From: Clostridiales bacterium
GTDB lineage: Bacteria > Bacillota > Clostridia > Christensenellales > Aristaeellaceae
Assembly (NCBI GenBank): GCA_015056315.1
Contig: SVGN01000026.1
Coordinates: forward strand, 1 to 36,201
DNA length: 36,201 bases
Direction of reading: 5' to 3'
Position 1 is the stretch's first letter. Each line of letters starts with the position of its first letter. The translations under genes and the position numbers were made by a program. Below, in pieces: positions 20,131 to 28,368 of this stretch. The notes beneath the pieces are model-generated. The model saw only the letters and a list, made by a program, of their open reading frames with translations. It was not told the origin of the DNA and did not search any database.

Positions 20131-22095
20131 TCAGCCATTCCCTTCGTCCCGCCCGGAGGTGTAGATCACCTCAAGCTCCGGCGAGTGCAAAACAACAGAA
20201 TAGTAATCATAGGTGTTGGTGCAGCGGAAGTCGAACTGCCAATAGGGGGTTCTGAACCCATCTGTGTAGTTATCGGTGTACTTGTAGCGCACCTCAAACC
20301 GGCGGAGGAGTTCAGGCTTCTCACCGTATTTGTTGCACAGTACATCAATGGCTGCCTCCATGGCCTGCTCTACAGTGGGAGCATCTTCAGGCGGCTGAGA
20401 GATACCGCTGATCCGATCGGCGTCGGTATAGGCTCTTGCAACAATGCCGCACACACGGTTGGCTTTCGTGCTTGCGAGCTCTTCAAGGCCATCCTCCCAG
20501 AGAAGGGCATGTACGGGCTGTTCCATGTAATACGAGATCACACAGGGGTCATCCCCAAGCCGTACGGTGAAGGTGTAACCCTTTTCGATACCATTACCGC
20601 TCATTGCCAGCGCATGCATATAGACATAAACCTCGCCCTGGCGCTTGAAGACAGCACCTTCGTCGAAGGCTTCTACACGGTTGGAGTGGCCGGGCAGCAG
20701 AGAGTCCATAAAGGCAAGCAGATACTTAGCGCTATCCTCCCATTCAACGGTTTCCGGGTCGATCTCTTCTCTGCTGCCATAGCTGTTGCCATCGATGTAG
20801 TCAAGCATTACAGGCGTACCATCGGGTGCAAGGACGGTAAACAGCTCTGTATTTCCCTTGGTGGCACGAACTGTATAGCCGCTGATGCCAGCTTCGGCTG
20901 TCCAGTGAAGATCCTGGCTGAAGCCATCCAGATAAGGGCTTTGCCAGAGCCGCTTCGCAGCTTCAATGGCCTCTTCTGTGCCGGTGACCGGCGATGCGTC
21001 GATCACCTCCGCGTTGGATCTCATACCGGCAGAAAAACGTGTAACAGGCACATATTCGCTGGTACAGAAGGCAACCGGTAGCAGCAGGAGCGCCAATGCC
21101 ACGAAAGAAAGAGCAAACCAACGCACTACCGGATGGTTGCCGATGATGCTCTGAACCCGAGCCTTCAGTTTCTTACCGGTCATGGTCATTCCGGTTGCAA
21201 GCACAGGCAGACCGGGCGCATTTCTGCGTGCGGCAGCCAGCACGAGGATACCTGCATATTCGCGGCGTTCTTCCTCGGAGAAACCGCGAACCACACGGTC
21301 GTCGCAGGCAAGCTCGCAATCGTTCATGCTTAAGGAAGCCGCAAGCCAGACCAGCGGGTTGAACCAATGCACCATGCAGCACAGAAGCCTTACAACACCC
21401 CAGATATGATCCCAGCCCTTATAATGGCACAGCTCGTGCTCCAGCACCCGGATCGTTTCATTGGGTTTGGAGGTAAGGGGCAGGGCGATGTAGGGCCGGA
21501 GCACACCCACAAGGCAGGCGCTGGCCAAAGGATCTGTGTAGTAAACAGGCAACGCTCTCACCTTACGCTTTTCGCAGAGCTGACGGTATTCCGTCTCCAC
21601 TTTGCCGCTGAGTGCTTCCACACGGCCCGCTTTGAGCATATGCCGGAAACGGATATTCCGATAAAAGAACCACACTCCTACCAGGATCGCTCCGCCAAGG
21701 TAGACAAGCAGGGCACAGTCGGCAAAGTAGCCGCTGTAAACGGAGTTCTCCAGAGAACGGAAGGTTTTTACCATCGCGTTTTCCCGGTCAAGATCGTAAC
21801 GGTACTGTAAGCGATCCAGTTCGCTGACAAGATCCTTCACGCGTACTTGCACCTGGCCTGCAATTGGTCGAATGGCTTTATCCGGGGCATACGGTGAACG
21901 GATCTCATTCATTGCAGGGTTCTGAAGGCTCAGCGGGCACAGGAGACGAATAGCGACAAGCAGCCAGGCAAACACAATGGCTTTATTGCCAAGCTGCTTC
22001 CTGAAGCATTTGCGAACGATCAGCATGAGCACGATAGCGATACTTGCGATGATCGTAGCTTCCAGCAAGAAGTTGAACAGCAATGCTTTCCGCAT
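20131..22095 (-). CDS. M56-family membrane metallopeptidase (BlaR1/MecR1-like) with a non-PBP sensor domain
   Basis: Membrane-bound zinc protease predicted to sense an external signal and inactivate the BlaI-type repressor encoded just upstream. The 654-residue protein has N-terminal helices (about 8-28, 38-55, 125-145), the M56 site H-E-L-C-H at 220-224 with the third ligand in N-D-C-E-L-A-C-D-D (E261), and N-P-L-V-W at 246-250. A last helix at about 324-344 leads to an external domain (345-654). That domain lacks the S-x-x-K/S-x-N/K-T-G boxes of the penicillin sensor of BlaR1, so the signal is something else. It begins 13 bp after the repressor gene and is followed after about 50 bp by the SH3-protein gene. 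Confidence 0.88.
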   Translation of the reverse strand: MRKALLFNFLLEATIIASIAIVLMLIVRKCFRKQLGNKAIVFAWLLVAIRLLCPLSLQNPAMNEIRSPYAPDKAIRPIAGQVQVRVKDLVSELDRLQYRYDLDRENAMVKTFRSLENSVYSGYFADCALLVYLGGAILVGVWFFYRNIRFRHMLKAGRVEALSGKVETEYRQLCEKRKVRALPVYYTDPLASACLVGVLRPYIALPLTSKPNETIRVLEHELCHYKGWDHIWGVVRLLCCMVHWFNPLVWLAASLSMNDCELACDDRVVRGFSEEERREYAGILVLAAARRNAPGLPVLATGMTMTGKKLKARVQSIIGNHPVVRWFALSFVALALLLLPVAFCTSEYVPVTRFSAGMRSNAEVIDASPVTGTEEAIEAAKRLWQSPYLDGFSQDLHWTAEAGISGYTVRATKGNTELFTVLAPDGTPVMLDYIDGNSYGSREEIDPETVEWEDSAKYLLAFMDSLLPGHSNRVEAFDEGAVFKRQGEVYVYMHALAMSGNGIEKGYTFTVRLGDDPCVISYYMEQPVHALLWEDGLEELASTKANRVCGIVARAYTDADRISGISQPPEDAPTVEQAMEAAIDVLCNKYGEKPELLRRFEVRYKYTDNYTDGFRTPYWQFDFRCTNTYDYYSVVLHSPELEVIYTSGRDEGNG

Positions 22096-22108
22096 AGATA
22101 AACCCTCC

Positions 22109-22474
22109 TCAGGTCTTCTTCTTCAGTTCCTTGAGAAGCTCCTCCACATCCTCTGCGCTCAATTCGCCGGTATCCACCAAATGATGCATGAGCAGCGAGG
22201 CGTTGCCGCCAAACACACGCCCAAGCAGCTTACCGGTTTGCTGGGCGGAGGCTTCCTGGCGGGAAACAGCGGGGGAGTAGCGCTTCATAGTGCCTGTTTC
22301 ATCAATGATCACAGTGCCTTTCTCCGCCATACGCTTCAGCAGGGTGATCACCGTATGGCGGGTCCAACCGGTCTCGGGCTCCAGCTGGCGAGTGATCTCC
22401 GGCATCGTTCTGGGCGATGCCTCCCACAGCACTTCAAGGATCTTCCATTCTGCATCCGTACACTGGATGGTCAC
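22109..22474 (-). CDS. BlaI/MecI-family transcriptional repressor
   Basis: Winged-helix DNA-binding repressor, expected to be cleaved or released through the adjacent M56 protease. The 121-residue protein matches the usual family length of about 122-126, with the winged helix at about 5-75 (L-T-x-x-E-W-type start C-T-D-A-E-W-K-I-L, then W-T-R-H-T-V-I-T-L-L-K-R-M recognition region) and a C-terminal helical dimer region. Start is the GTG at 22474, backed by GGGAGGA 6 nt upstream; the frame extends 21 codons further to 22537, but that part overlaps the promoter and operators. It is the first gene of a three-gene operon. Confidence 0.9.
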   Translation of the reverse strand: MTIQCTDAEWKILEVLWEASPRTMPEITRQLEPETGWTRHTVITLLKRMAEKGTVIIDETGTMKRYSPAVSRQEASAQQTGKLLGRVFGGNASLLMHHLVDTGELSAEDVEELLKELKKKT

Positions 22475-22501
22475 AGGTATTCCTCCCTTCAAATTCAGGT
22501 G

Positions 22502-22564
22502 ACAATTGTCTACCGATAGGGTACACTTGTCTACCACAAGTTGTCAAGTAGACAGGACAAGTGT
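22502..22564 (-). promoter_or_regulatory. Promoter/operator region of the blaI-type operon
   Basis: A minus-strand -35, TTGACA (22542-22547), precedes a weak -10 TACCCT (22518-22523, 18-bp spacer). Overlapping it are four sites of the form ACA-N2/3-TGT, the dyad core of BlaI/MecI operators: ACAATTGT (22502-22509), ACACTTGT (22523-22530), ACAAGTTGT (22536-22544) and ACAAGTGT (22557-22564). Sites 1-2 and 3-4 are each 21 bp apart, two helical turns, suggesting pairs of dimers on one face. Autorepression is inferred. Confidence 0.65.
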
Positions 22565-22636
22565 TTACAAGCGTAACGACCCTTTTCGCATCGGAACCCG
22601 CGCCGATGCCAAAAACGCATGGTAAATATCTGCATG

Positions 22637-22676
22637 CAGTCCGCAAAATCAATGGTTTTCGGACTGAAACACTCTT
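22637..22676 (+). other. Unassigned intergenic hairpin with T run
   Basis: Arms 22637-22643 and 22660-22666 (7 bp), extended by A4/T4 with one bulged C, are followed after 8 nt by a run of T. It resembles a terminator, but no gene reads into it on the plus strand. It could end a short transcript from the blaI/xre intergenic region. The nearby repeat 22588-22594/22603-22609 is a second, T-less hairpin. Confidence 0.3.
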
Positions 22677-22753
22677 TTTTGTCTGTTACAGATCCGTTTC
22701 AACGACAAAAGCAGATTTAATACAATTACAAGCAACAAACTTCGTAAAACCTA

Positions 22754-22817
22754 TTGACATCATAGGGTGTTTATGGTTTAATATTCTCCGCTTTGAAGTT
22801 TACTATTTCTAAACTTC
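22754..22817 (+). promoter_or_regulatory. Promoter and operator-like palindrome of the xre-potABCD unit
   Basis: Consensus -35 TTGACA (22754-22759), a 17-bp spacer and -10 TTTAAT (22777-22782). Just downstream, around the expected +6 to +28, is a perfect inverted repeat GAAGTTTA-N7-TAAACTTC (22795-22802 and 22810-22817). A further half-site AAACTTC lies at 22737-22743, upstream of the -35. The placement suits repression by the XRE-cupin protein encoded next; the pairing of site and protein is inferred. Confidence 0.7.
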
Positions 22818-22856
22818 CGGTCGAGAACTGCCGAGAGTTGGAAAGGGGGAAACGCA

Positions 22857-23390
22857 ATGGAGATCGGACAAAAGCTGCGCGAGCTGCGCTTGCAAAGAGG
22901 CCTTACCCAAGAGGAGATGGCAGACCGCTGTGAATTGAGCAAGGGTTTCATCTCTCAGGTAGAAAGAGATCTGGCTTCTCCCTCCATTGCCACCCTCAAG
23001 GATATGCTGGAATGTCTTGGCGTTACACTGCAAGCATTTTTCAGCGATGGGGGAAAGGAGAAAGTCGCCTTTGCACCTCAGGATATGTTTGAGAAGGAAG
23101 ACGAAGAGAAAAAGATCACCTGGTTGGTGCCGGATGCTCAGAAGAACAGTATGGAGCCCATCCTGTTGGAGCTGAAGCCCGGCGGAAAGAGCAGCATCCT
23201 GCCTCCCTTCGAAGGCGAAGAGTTTGGTTATGTGCTCGCCGGCCAGATCGTGCTGGTAAGCGGCAACAGGCGCTATACCGTCAAAAAGGGCGGCAGCTTC
23301 TGCCTGCACCCCAGCGCCACTCACCATTTGGAGAACACCTCCAAAGCCCCGGCAACGGTCCTTTGGATCTCCACGCCCCCCAGCTTCTGA
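22857..23390 (+). CDS. XRE-family regulator with C-terminal cupin domain (PuuR-like)
   Basis: Predicted transcriptional regulator of the polyamine importer genes that follow. The 177-residue protein has an HTH_3 domain at about 4-60 (G-L-T-Q-E-E-M-A-D-R-C and S-K-G-F-I-S-Q-V-E-R) and a small cupin at about 105-175 (L-K-P-G-G ... F-G-Y-V-L-A-G-Q-I ... S-A-T-H-H-L). This pairing is that of PuuR and similar regulators, in which the cupin senses a small molecule, often a polyamine or amino acid. GGGGGAAA precedes the ATG. potA follows 42 bp downstream, a common arrangement in Firmicutes. Confidence 0.9.
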   Translation: MEIGQKLRELRLQRGLTQEEMADRCELSKGFISQVERDLASPSIATLKDMLECLGVTLQAFFSDGGKEKVAFAPQDMFEKEDEEKKITWLVPDAQKNSMEPILLELKPGGKSSILPPFEGEEFGYVLAGQIVLVSGNRRYTVKKGGSFCLHPSATHHLENTSKAPATVLWISTPPSF

Positions 23391-23432
23391 TAATAGAATC
23401 ACCTCACCATTACATAAAAGGAGTGCCCGGCT

Positions 23433-24500
23433 ATGATGGAACAGGAGCACCTGATCGACCTGAAAGGGATCTGCAAGGAATACGACGGAACCCAGGTACT
23501 GAAGAACATCAATCTCTACGTACGCAAAAAGGAATTCGTTACCCTGCTGGGTCCCAGCGGCTGCGGCAAGACCACCACGCTGCGCATCATCGGCGGCTTT
23601 GAGTATCCCACCAGCGGTGAGGTATTCTTCGAGGGCAAAGAGATCTCCGCCCTGCCGCCCTACAAGCGCCGGGTGAATACCGTTTTCCAGAAGTATGCGC
23701 TGTTCCCTCACCTGAACGTGCGGGATAACATCGCCTTCGGCCTCAAGCTCAAGAAGGTGCCCAAGAGCGAGATCAACAAGAAGGTAGACCGTATGCTGGA
23801 GCTGGTCAACCTGAGCGGCTACGGCAAGCGCCATGTGGATCAGCTCTCCGGCGGCCAGCAGCAGCGCATCGCCATTGCCCGCGCCCTGGTCAACGAGCCG
23901 GAAGTTCTGCTTCTGGACGAGCCCCTCGGTGCTCTGGACCTGAAGCTGCGCAAGGAGATGCAGCTGGAGCTGAAGAACATGCAGCAGCAGCTGGGCATCA
24001 CCTTCATCTACGTTACCCACGACCAGGAAGAAGCCCTTACCATGAGCGATACCATCGTTGTTATGCGCGATGGCAAGATCCTGCAGATCGGCGACCCCAA
24101 GCGCATCTACGATGAGCCCGCCAACGCTTTCGTTGCCGACTTCATCGGCGAGAGCAACATCCTTCGCGGCACGATGATCAAAGACGAGCTGGTGCACTTC
24201 GCCGGCCACGACTTTGTCTGCGTCGACAGCGGCTTTGGCGAGAATGCCCCCGTGGATGTGGTCATCCGTCCCGAAGACATCATGATCGTAGGCGAGGATA
24301 TCGGCCAGCTGACCGGCACCGTGCAGAGCGTGCTGTTCAAGGGCGTGCATTACGAGATGATGGTCTCCACCGGCGAGACTACCTTCAAGGTGCACTCCAC
24401 CACCATGCAGCCCCAGGGCTCCAAGGTGGGCATCAACATCGTTCCCTTCAACATCCATATCATGAAGCCCATGCAGGAGGAGGCGCCTTCCGATGTATGA
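23433..24500 (+). CDS. potA: Spermidine/putrescine ABC transporter ATPase
   Basis: Cytoplasmic ATPase powering polyamine uptake. The 355-residue protein has Walker [10 protein letters not shown] at 40-48, the Q-loop F-Q-K-Y-A-L-F-P, signature L-S-G-G-Q-Q-Q-R near 140, Walker [12 protein letters not shown], the switch histidine in V-T-H-D, and a C-terminal TOBE-like regulatory domain from about 240. AAAGGAG precedes the ATG at 23433, with a second ATG directly after it. It overlaps potB by 8 bp, making a coupled operon with potB, potC and potD. Confidence 0.95.
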   Translation: MMEQEHLIDLKGICKEYDGTQVLKNINLYVRKKEFVTLLGPSGCGKTTTLRIIGGFEYPTSGEVFFEGKEISALPPYKRRVNTVFQKYALFPHLNVRDNIAFGLKLKKVPKSEINKKVDRMLELVNLSGYGKRHVDQLSGGQQQRIAIARALVNEPEVLLLDEPLGALDLKLRKEMQLELKNMQQQLGITFIYVTHDQEEALTMSDTIVVMRDGKILQIGDPKRIYDEPANAFVADFIGESNILRGTMIKDELVHFAGHDFVCVDSGFGENAPVDVVIRPEDIMIVGEDIGQLTGTVQSVLFKGVHYEMMVSTGETTFKVHSTTMQPQGSKVGINIVPFNIHIMKPMQEEAPSDV

Positions 24501-25479
24501 CATGAGTCTTCCCTGGTGGGCATATGCCCTGATGGGTGCGGGTCTGGTCATCTTCGTTGGTCTGATCATCGGCTCCGTTCGCCGCAATCACGGCGTTAAG
24601 CGCAGCCTGTTCGCCTCGCCCTACACCCTCTGGATGATCATTTTTACCATCGTGCCCTGCATCCTGGTCGGCTATTACGCCTTTACCGATGCCGACGGCG
24701 CTTTCACCCTGGATAACTTCGTTAATTTTTGGGATAGCAACAGCGCCAAAAACCAGCTTTACGCCAGCATGGGCGAGGCCGCTGCGGCCTATATCACCCG
24801 TGGTACCGTGAACGTGGATACCCTGGTCTACTCCCTGTGGATGGCCTTCCTGTGTACGGTCATCTGCCTGCTGTTGGGCTACCCGGCAGCCCTGTTCATG
24901 GCCGACCGCCATATGAAGATCGGCCCCACCATCGTTATCCTGTTCATCATTCCCATGTGGATGAACTTCCTGCTCCGTACCATCGCCTGGATGAGCATAC
25001 TGGAGGATCAGGGCCTGATCAATAAGCTCCTGCACTTCTTCGGCTTTGAGGGCGTACGCCTGATGTACAACTCCGGCGCGGTGCTGCTGGGTATGGTTTA
25101 CAACTTCCTGCCGTTCATGGTGTTCCCGGTGTACACCAGCCTGAGCAAGCTGGACCCCAAGCTGGGCGAGGCTGCACAGGATCTTGGCTGTAACGAATGG
25201 CGCACCTTCACCCGTGTTACCGCACCCCTGAGTCTGCCCGGCGTGATCAGCGGCATCACGATGGTATTCATGCCTTCGGTCACCACCTTCTTTATTCCCC
25301 GTATTCTTGGTGGCGGCAACACCATGATGTTCGGCGACCTGATCGAAAGCAAGTTCCTTACCGAGGGTAACTGGAACACCGGCAGCGCACTCAGCTTGAT
25401 CATGATGGTACTGATCCTGATCAGCCTTGGCGTACTTCGTAAATTCGACCCCGAGGGAGAAGGAGGCGGCATTGCATGA
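24493..25479 (+). CDS. potB: Spermidine/putrescine ABC transporter permease PotB
   Basis: Membrane permease of the polyamine importer. The 328-residue protein has the usual six-helix BPD_transp_1 region, with the EAA loop E-A-A-Q-D-L-G-C-N near 227. It is about 50 residues longer than E. coli PotB because of an additional N-terminal hydrophobic helix (about 9-27) ahead of the canonical first helix (about 46-66). The ATG overlaps potA by 8 bp and the end overlaps potC by 4 bp. It pairs with PotC to form the translocation pathway. Confidence 0.93.
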   Translation: MYDMSLPWWAYALMGAGLVIFVGLIIGSVRRNHGVKRSLFASPYTLWMIIFTIVPCILVGYYAFTDADGAFTLDNFVNFWDSNSAKNQLYASMGEAAAAYITRGTVNVDTLVYSLWMAFLCTVICLLLGYPAALFMADRHMKIGPTIVILFIIPMWMNFLLRTIAWMSILEDQGLINKLLHFFGFEGVRLMYNSGAVLLGMVYNFLPFMVFPVYTSLSKLDPKLGEAAQDLGCNEWRTFTRVTAPLSLPGVISGITMVFMPSVTTFFIPRILGGGNTMMFGDLIESKFLTEGNWNTGSALSLIMMVLILISLGVLRKFDPEGEGGGIA

Positions 25480-26255
25480 AAAAGACCGGCTTGTTCTTCA
25501 AAAAGTTCTATTTGGGGATCATTCTCTTCTTTCTCTACATTCCCATCGTGGTAATGATCTTCCAATCCTTCAACGCCGGTAAGAGCCGCGCCAAGTGGGA
25601 GGGCTTCTCCTTCCGCTGGTATGCAGAGCTGTTCAACGACCGCTCCATTATGCAGGCCTTGCAGGTGACCATCGCCGTAGCCGTCATCGCCGCTGTTATC
25701 GCTACCATTCTTGGTACGCTGGCCGCCATTGGCATCTATGCCATGAAGAAGCGTCCCCAGCGCATGATGATGACGCTGACCAACATTCCCAACACCATGC
25801 CCGATATCGTTACCGGTATCTCGCTGATGCTGCTCTTCCTCTTTACCAAGGTAGAGCGCGGGTTTGTGACCATGGTCATGGCGCACATCACCTTCAACAC
25901 TCCGTATGTGATCCTCTCCGTAATGCCCAAGCTGAAGCAAATGAACAAGCACAGCTACGAGGCTGCGCTGGATCTGGGCGCCACGCCTACCTATGCGCTT
26001 ACCCATGTGATCATTCCGGAGATCCGTCAGGGCATCATCACAGGCGCAATGCTGGCCTTCACCCTGTCGCTGGACGATTTCACCATCAGCTACTTTACCA
26101 CGAGCCCGCTGGTGCAGAATCTCTCCACGCTCATCTACTCCAAGGCCCGTATCGGTATCGACCCCACGCTCAATGCATTGAGCACACTCATGTTTGTTTC
26201 GCTGCTTATCCTGCTGGTGATCGTAAATCGCCGCACGGCAGATAACGCCGCGTAA
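25476..26255 (+). CDS. potC: Spermidine/putrescine ABC transporter permease PotC
   Basis: Second permease of the polyamine importer, 259 residues, normal for PotC. It begins with a positively charged end and a first helix near 10-30 (L-G-I-I-L-F-F-L-Y-I-P-I), has further helices to about 250, and the EAA loop E-A-A-L-D-L-G-A-T near 165. The L-S-L-D-D-F-T-I-S-Y-F element near 200 is typical of PotC. Coupled to potB by a 4-bp overlap; potD follows 41 bp later. Confidence 0.94.
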   Translation: MKKTGLFFKKFYLGIILFFLYIPIVVMIFQSFNAGKSRAKWEGFSFRWYAELFNDRSIMQALQVTIAVAVIAAVIATILGTLAAIGIYAMKKRPQRMMMTLTNIPNTMPDIVTGISLMLLFLFTKVERGFVTMVMAHITFNTPYVILSVMPKLKQMNKHSYEAALDLGATPTYALTHVIIPEIRQGIITGAMLAFTLSLDDFTISYFTTSPLVQNLSTLIYSKARIGIDPTLNALSTLMFVSLLILLVIVNRRTADNAA

Positions 26256-26296
26256 CTCATACTCCCACAAATCATTATTTATGGAGGGTACTGAAA

Positions 26297-27334
26297 ATGA
26301 AGAAGGTTCTTGCGGTTCTCTTGGTTCTCCTTATGGCTCTGCCTGCCTGCGCCAGCGCACAGGAAGTGGTCAACGTGTACAACTGGGAAGACTACATCGA
26401 CGAAAGCGTGCTGGAGCTGTTCGAGCAGGAGACCGGCATCCACGTCAACTACATGAACTTTACCACCAACGAGGATATGATGGTAAAGGTGGAGACCAGC
26501 CCCGGAGCCTTCGATCTGGTTTTCCCCTCTGAGTACATGGTAGAGCGCATGCTGGCCAAGGATCTGCTGGCTGAGATCGACTACGCCAACGTTCCCAATT
26601 CCTCTTACACCCTGCCCAATCTGCTCAACCCCAGCTACGACCCCAACAACGCCCACTCCATTCCTTACATGTGGGGCACCGTTGGTATTCTCTACAATAC
26701 CAAGATGGTGGATGATCCCGTAGATTCCTGGGGCATTCTGTGGAACACCAAGTATGCCGATAACGTGTTCATGCTGGACAGCATCCGCGATTCTATGGGC
26801 ATCACCCTCAAGTATCTGGGTTACTCCATGAACACCCACGACATCATCGCTCTGGAAGAAGCCAAGGCCAAGCTGATCGAGCAGAAGAAGGCCGGCGTGG
26901 TAAAGGCTTACCAGGTGGACGAGACCAAGGATAAGATGGTCGCCGGTGAGGCTGCTCTGGCTGTTGTGTGGAGCGGCGATGCCCAGTACGCCATCGACCT
27001 GAACCCCGATCTGGCCTATGCCATCCCCAAGGAAGGCAGCAATGTGTGGGTAGACTGCATGGTCATTCCCAAGTCTGCCAAGAATAAAGCCAACGCCGAA
27101 AAGCTGATCGACTTCCTCTGCCGCCCCGACATTGCCCAGTTGAACTGCGAAGCCATTTGGTACTCTTCTCCCAACAGTGGTGCCATTGAGCTGATGGGTG
27201 AGGCCTACACCTCCAACACCACCATGAACCCCTCCCAGGAAGCTCTGGCCGGTCTTGAGTACTTCAACGACATCGAAGGCGCTTTCCTGGAGCTGTACAA
27301 CACCCTGTGGCTGGAAGTTAAGAACGCCAAGTAA
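26297..27334 (+). CDS. potD: Spermidine/putrescine-binding protein
   Basis: Exported polyamine-binding protein, 345 residues, type 2 periplasmic-binding fold. The mature start V-V-N-V-Y-N-W-E-D-Y-I-D is characteristic of PotD/PotF; W-G-T-V-G-I near 127, W-S-G-D-A near 224 and the late W-Y-S-S-P-N region line the polyamine site in the family. The signal peptide ends L-P-A-C-A-S-A-Q: the cysteine could be a lipobox (though Pro at -2 is unusual) or the A-S-A site could be used by signal peptidase I. GGAGG precedes the ATG. Last gene of potABCD, followed by a terminator. Confidence 0.94.
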   Translation: MKKVLAVLLVLLMALPACASAQEVVNVYNWEDYIDESVLELFEQETGIHVNYMNFTTNEDMMVKVETSPGAFDLVFPSEYMVERMLAKDLLAEIDYANVPNSSYTLPNLLNPSYDPNNAHSIPYMWGTVGILYNTKMVDDPVDSWGILWNTKYADNVFMLDSIRDSMGITLKYLGYSMNTHDIIALEEAKAKLIEQKKAGVVKAYQVDETKDKMVAGEAALAVVWSGDAQYAIDLNPDLAYAIPKEGSNVWVDCMVIPKSAKNKANAEKLIDFLCRPDIAQLNCEAIWYSSPNSGAIELMGEAYTSNTTMNPSQEALAGLEYFNDIEGAFLELYNTLWLEVKNAK

Positions 27335-27342
27335 CATAAAAT

Positions 27343-27379
27343 CAGCAACCGCTTACCTCGCGTATGCGGTTGCTGTTTT
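27343..27379 (+). terminator. Terminator of the potABCD operon
   Basis: A 10-bp perfect stem (27343-27352 with 27366-27375) followed by tttt on the plus strand, nine bases after the potD stop codon. Confidence 0.85.
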
Positions 27380-27388
27380 AAGAAAGAA

Positions 27389-27429
27389 AAGCCCGCCGCT
27401 CGCTGTATCGTAAAGCGTGCGGCGGGCTT
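27389..27429 (-). terminator. Terminator of the psuK-psuG transcript
   Basis: An 11-bp perfect stem (27389-27399 with 27419-27429). Read on the minus strand it follows the psuG stop and is followed by ttttctttctt. Confidence 0.85.
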
Positions 27430-27441
27430 CTATGCGCTTGT

Positions 27442-28368
27442 TTACATCTTGCTGAGTTCGGTGGCAATAGCGGCACCCAAGCGCGCGTTGTTCAGCACCA
27501 GCTTGATATTGGCTGCCAAAGAACGGCCTTCGGTAAGGGTCTTGATCTTATCTAGCAGGAAGGGCGTGATCTCCTTGCCCTTGATGCCCTGTTCATTGGC
27601 AGCAGCGATCGCTTTATCGATCTGGGCGGTCATCTCGGCCTCGTCCATAGCGTATTCTTCGGGAATGGGATTGGTCACCAGCAGACCGCCGCCAAGGCCG
27701 CAAACACTCTTTACATGGATGGCAGCAGCGATCTCTTTGGCGGTATCCACCCGGTAATCCACCTTGAAGCCGCTCTTACGGCAGTAGAAGGCAGGCAGTT
27801 CTTCCGTGCCGTAGCCAAGCACGGTAACGCCCTTGGTCTCCAGATATTCCAGGGTAAGGCCCAGATCCAGAATAGACTTTGCACCGGCACATACCACGGT
27901 AACATCGGTCTGGGCAAGCTCTTCCAGGTCGGCGGAGATATCCATAGTGGTCTCCGCGCCACGGTGAACACCGCCAATGCCGCCGGTGGCAAACACCTTG
28001 ATGCCTGCCAGTGCAGCGCCGATCATGGTGGTGGCAACGGTGGTAGCGCCATCTTCGCCACGGGAAAGGAGCATGGGCAGGTCGCGGCGGCTGGCCTTGA
28101 TCACAGCCAGGCCCTTCTTGCCCAGGTATTCGATCTGTTCCTTGGAGATGCCAACAGAGATCTTACCGCCGATGATGGCCACGGTGGCGGGCACAGCACC
28201 GTTTTCGCGAACCATTTTCTCTACCATCAGCGCCGTTTCAACATTTTGCGGGTAGGGCATGCCATGAGAGATAATGGTGGATTCCAAAGCGACAACGGGG
28301 CGGTTTTCTGCAAGCGCTTGCTTTACCTCTTCGGAGACCCAGAGATATTTTTCCAGATTCATTGCCAT
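27442..28368 (-). CDS. psuG: Pseudouridine-5'-phosphate glycosidase
   Basis: Splits the C-C bond of pseudouridine 5'-phosphate to give uracil and ribose 5-phosphate (reversible), the second step of pseudouridine breakdown. The 308-residue length is standard. Motifs include A-L-E-S-T-I-I-S-H-G-M-P-Y-P near 28-41 with the metal-site Glu, G-G-I-G-G-V-H-R-G near 130 and the N-P-I-P region near 235. AAGGAGG is placed well before the ATG at 28368. The start overlaps the end of psuK by 10 bp, so the kinase and glycosidase are coupled and make a complete two-step pathway. Confidence 0.95.
   Translation of the reverse strand: MAMNLEKYLWVSEEVKQALAENRPVVALESTIISHGMPYPQNVETALMVEKMVRENGAVPATVAIIGGKISVGISKEQIEYLGKKGLAVIKASRRDLPMLLSRGEDGATTVATTMIGAALAGIKVFATGGIGGVHRGAETTMDISADLEELAQTDVTVVCAGAKSILDLGLTLEYLETKGVTVLGYGTEELPAFYCRKSGFKVDYRVDTAKEIAAAIHVKSVCGLGGGLLVTNPIPEEYAMDEAEMTAQIDKAIAAANEQGIKGKEITPFLLDKIKTLTEGRSLAANIKLVLNNARLGAAIATELSKM

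Noticed and set aside
22475..22537. Longer start for the BlaI-type repressor at 22537
   Set aside because: The added 21 codons run through the promoter and operator dyads; the GTG at 22474 has a strong ribosome binding site and gives the normal family length.
22809..24587. 592-residue minus-strand frame over the regulator and potA
   Set aside because: Antisense shadow; potA and the XRE-cupin gene on the plus strand have full motif sets.
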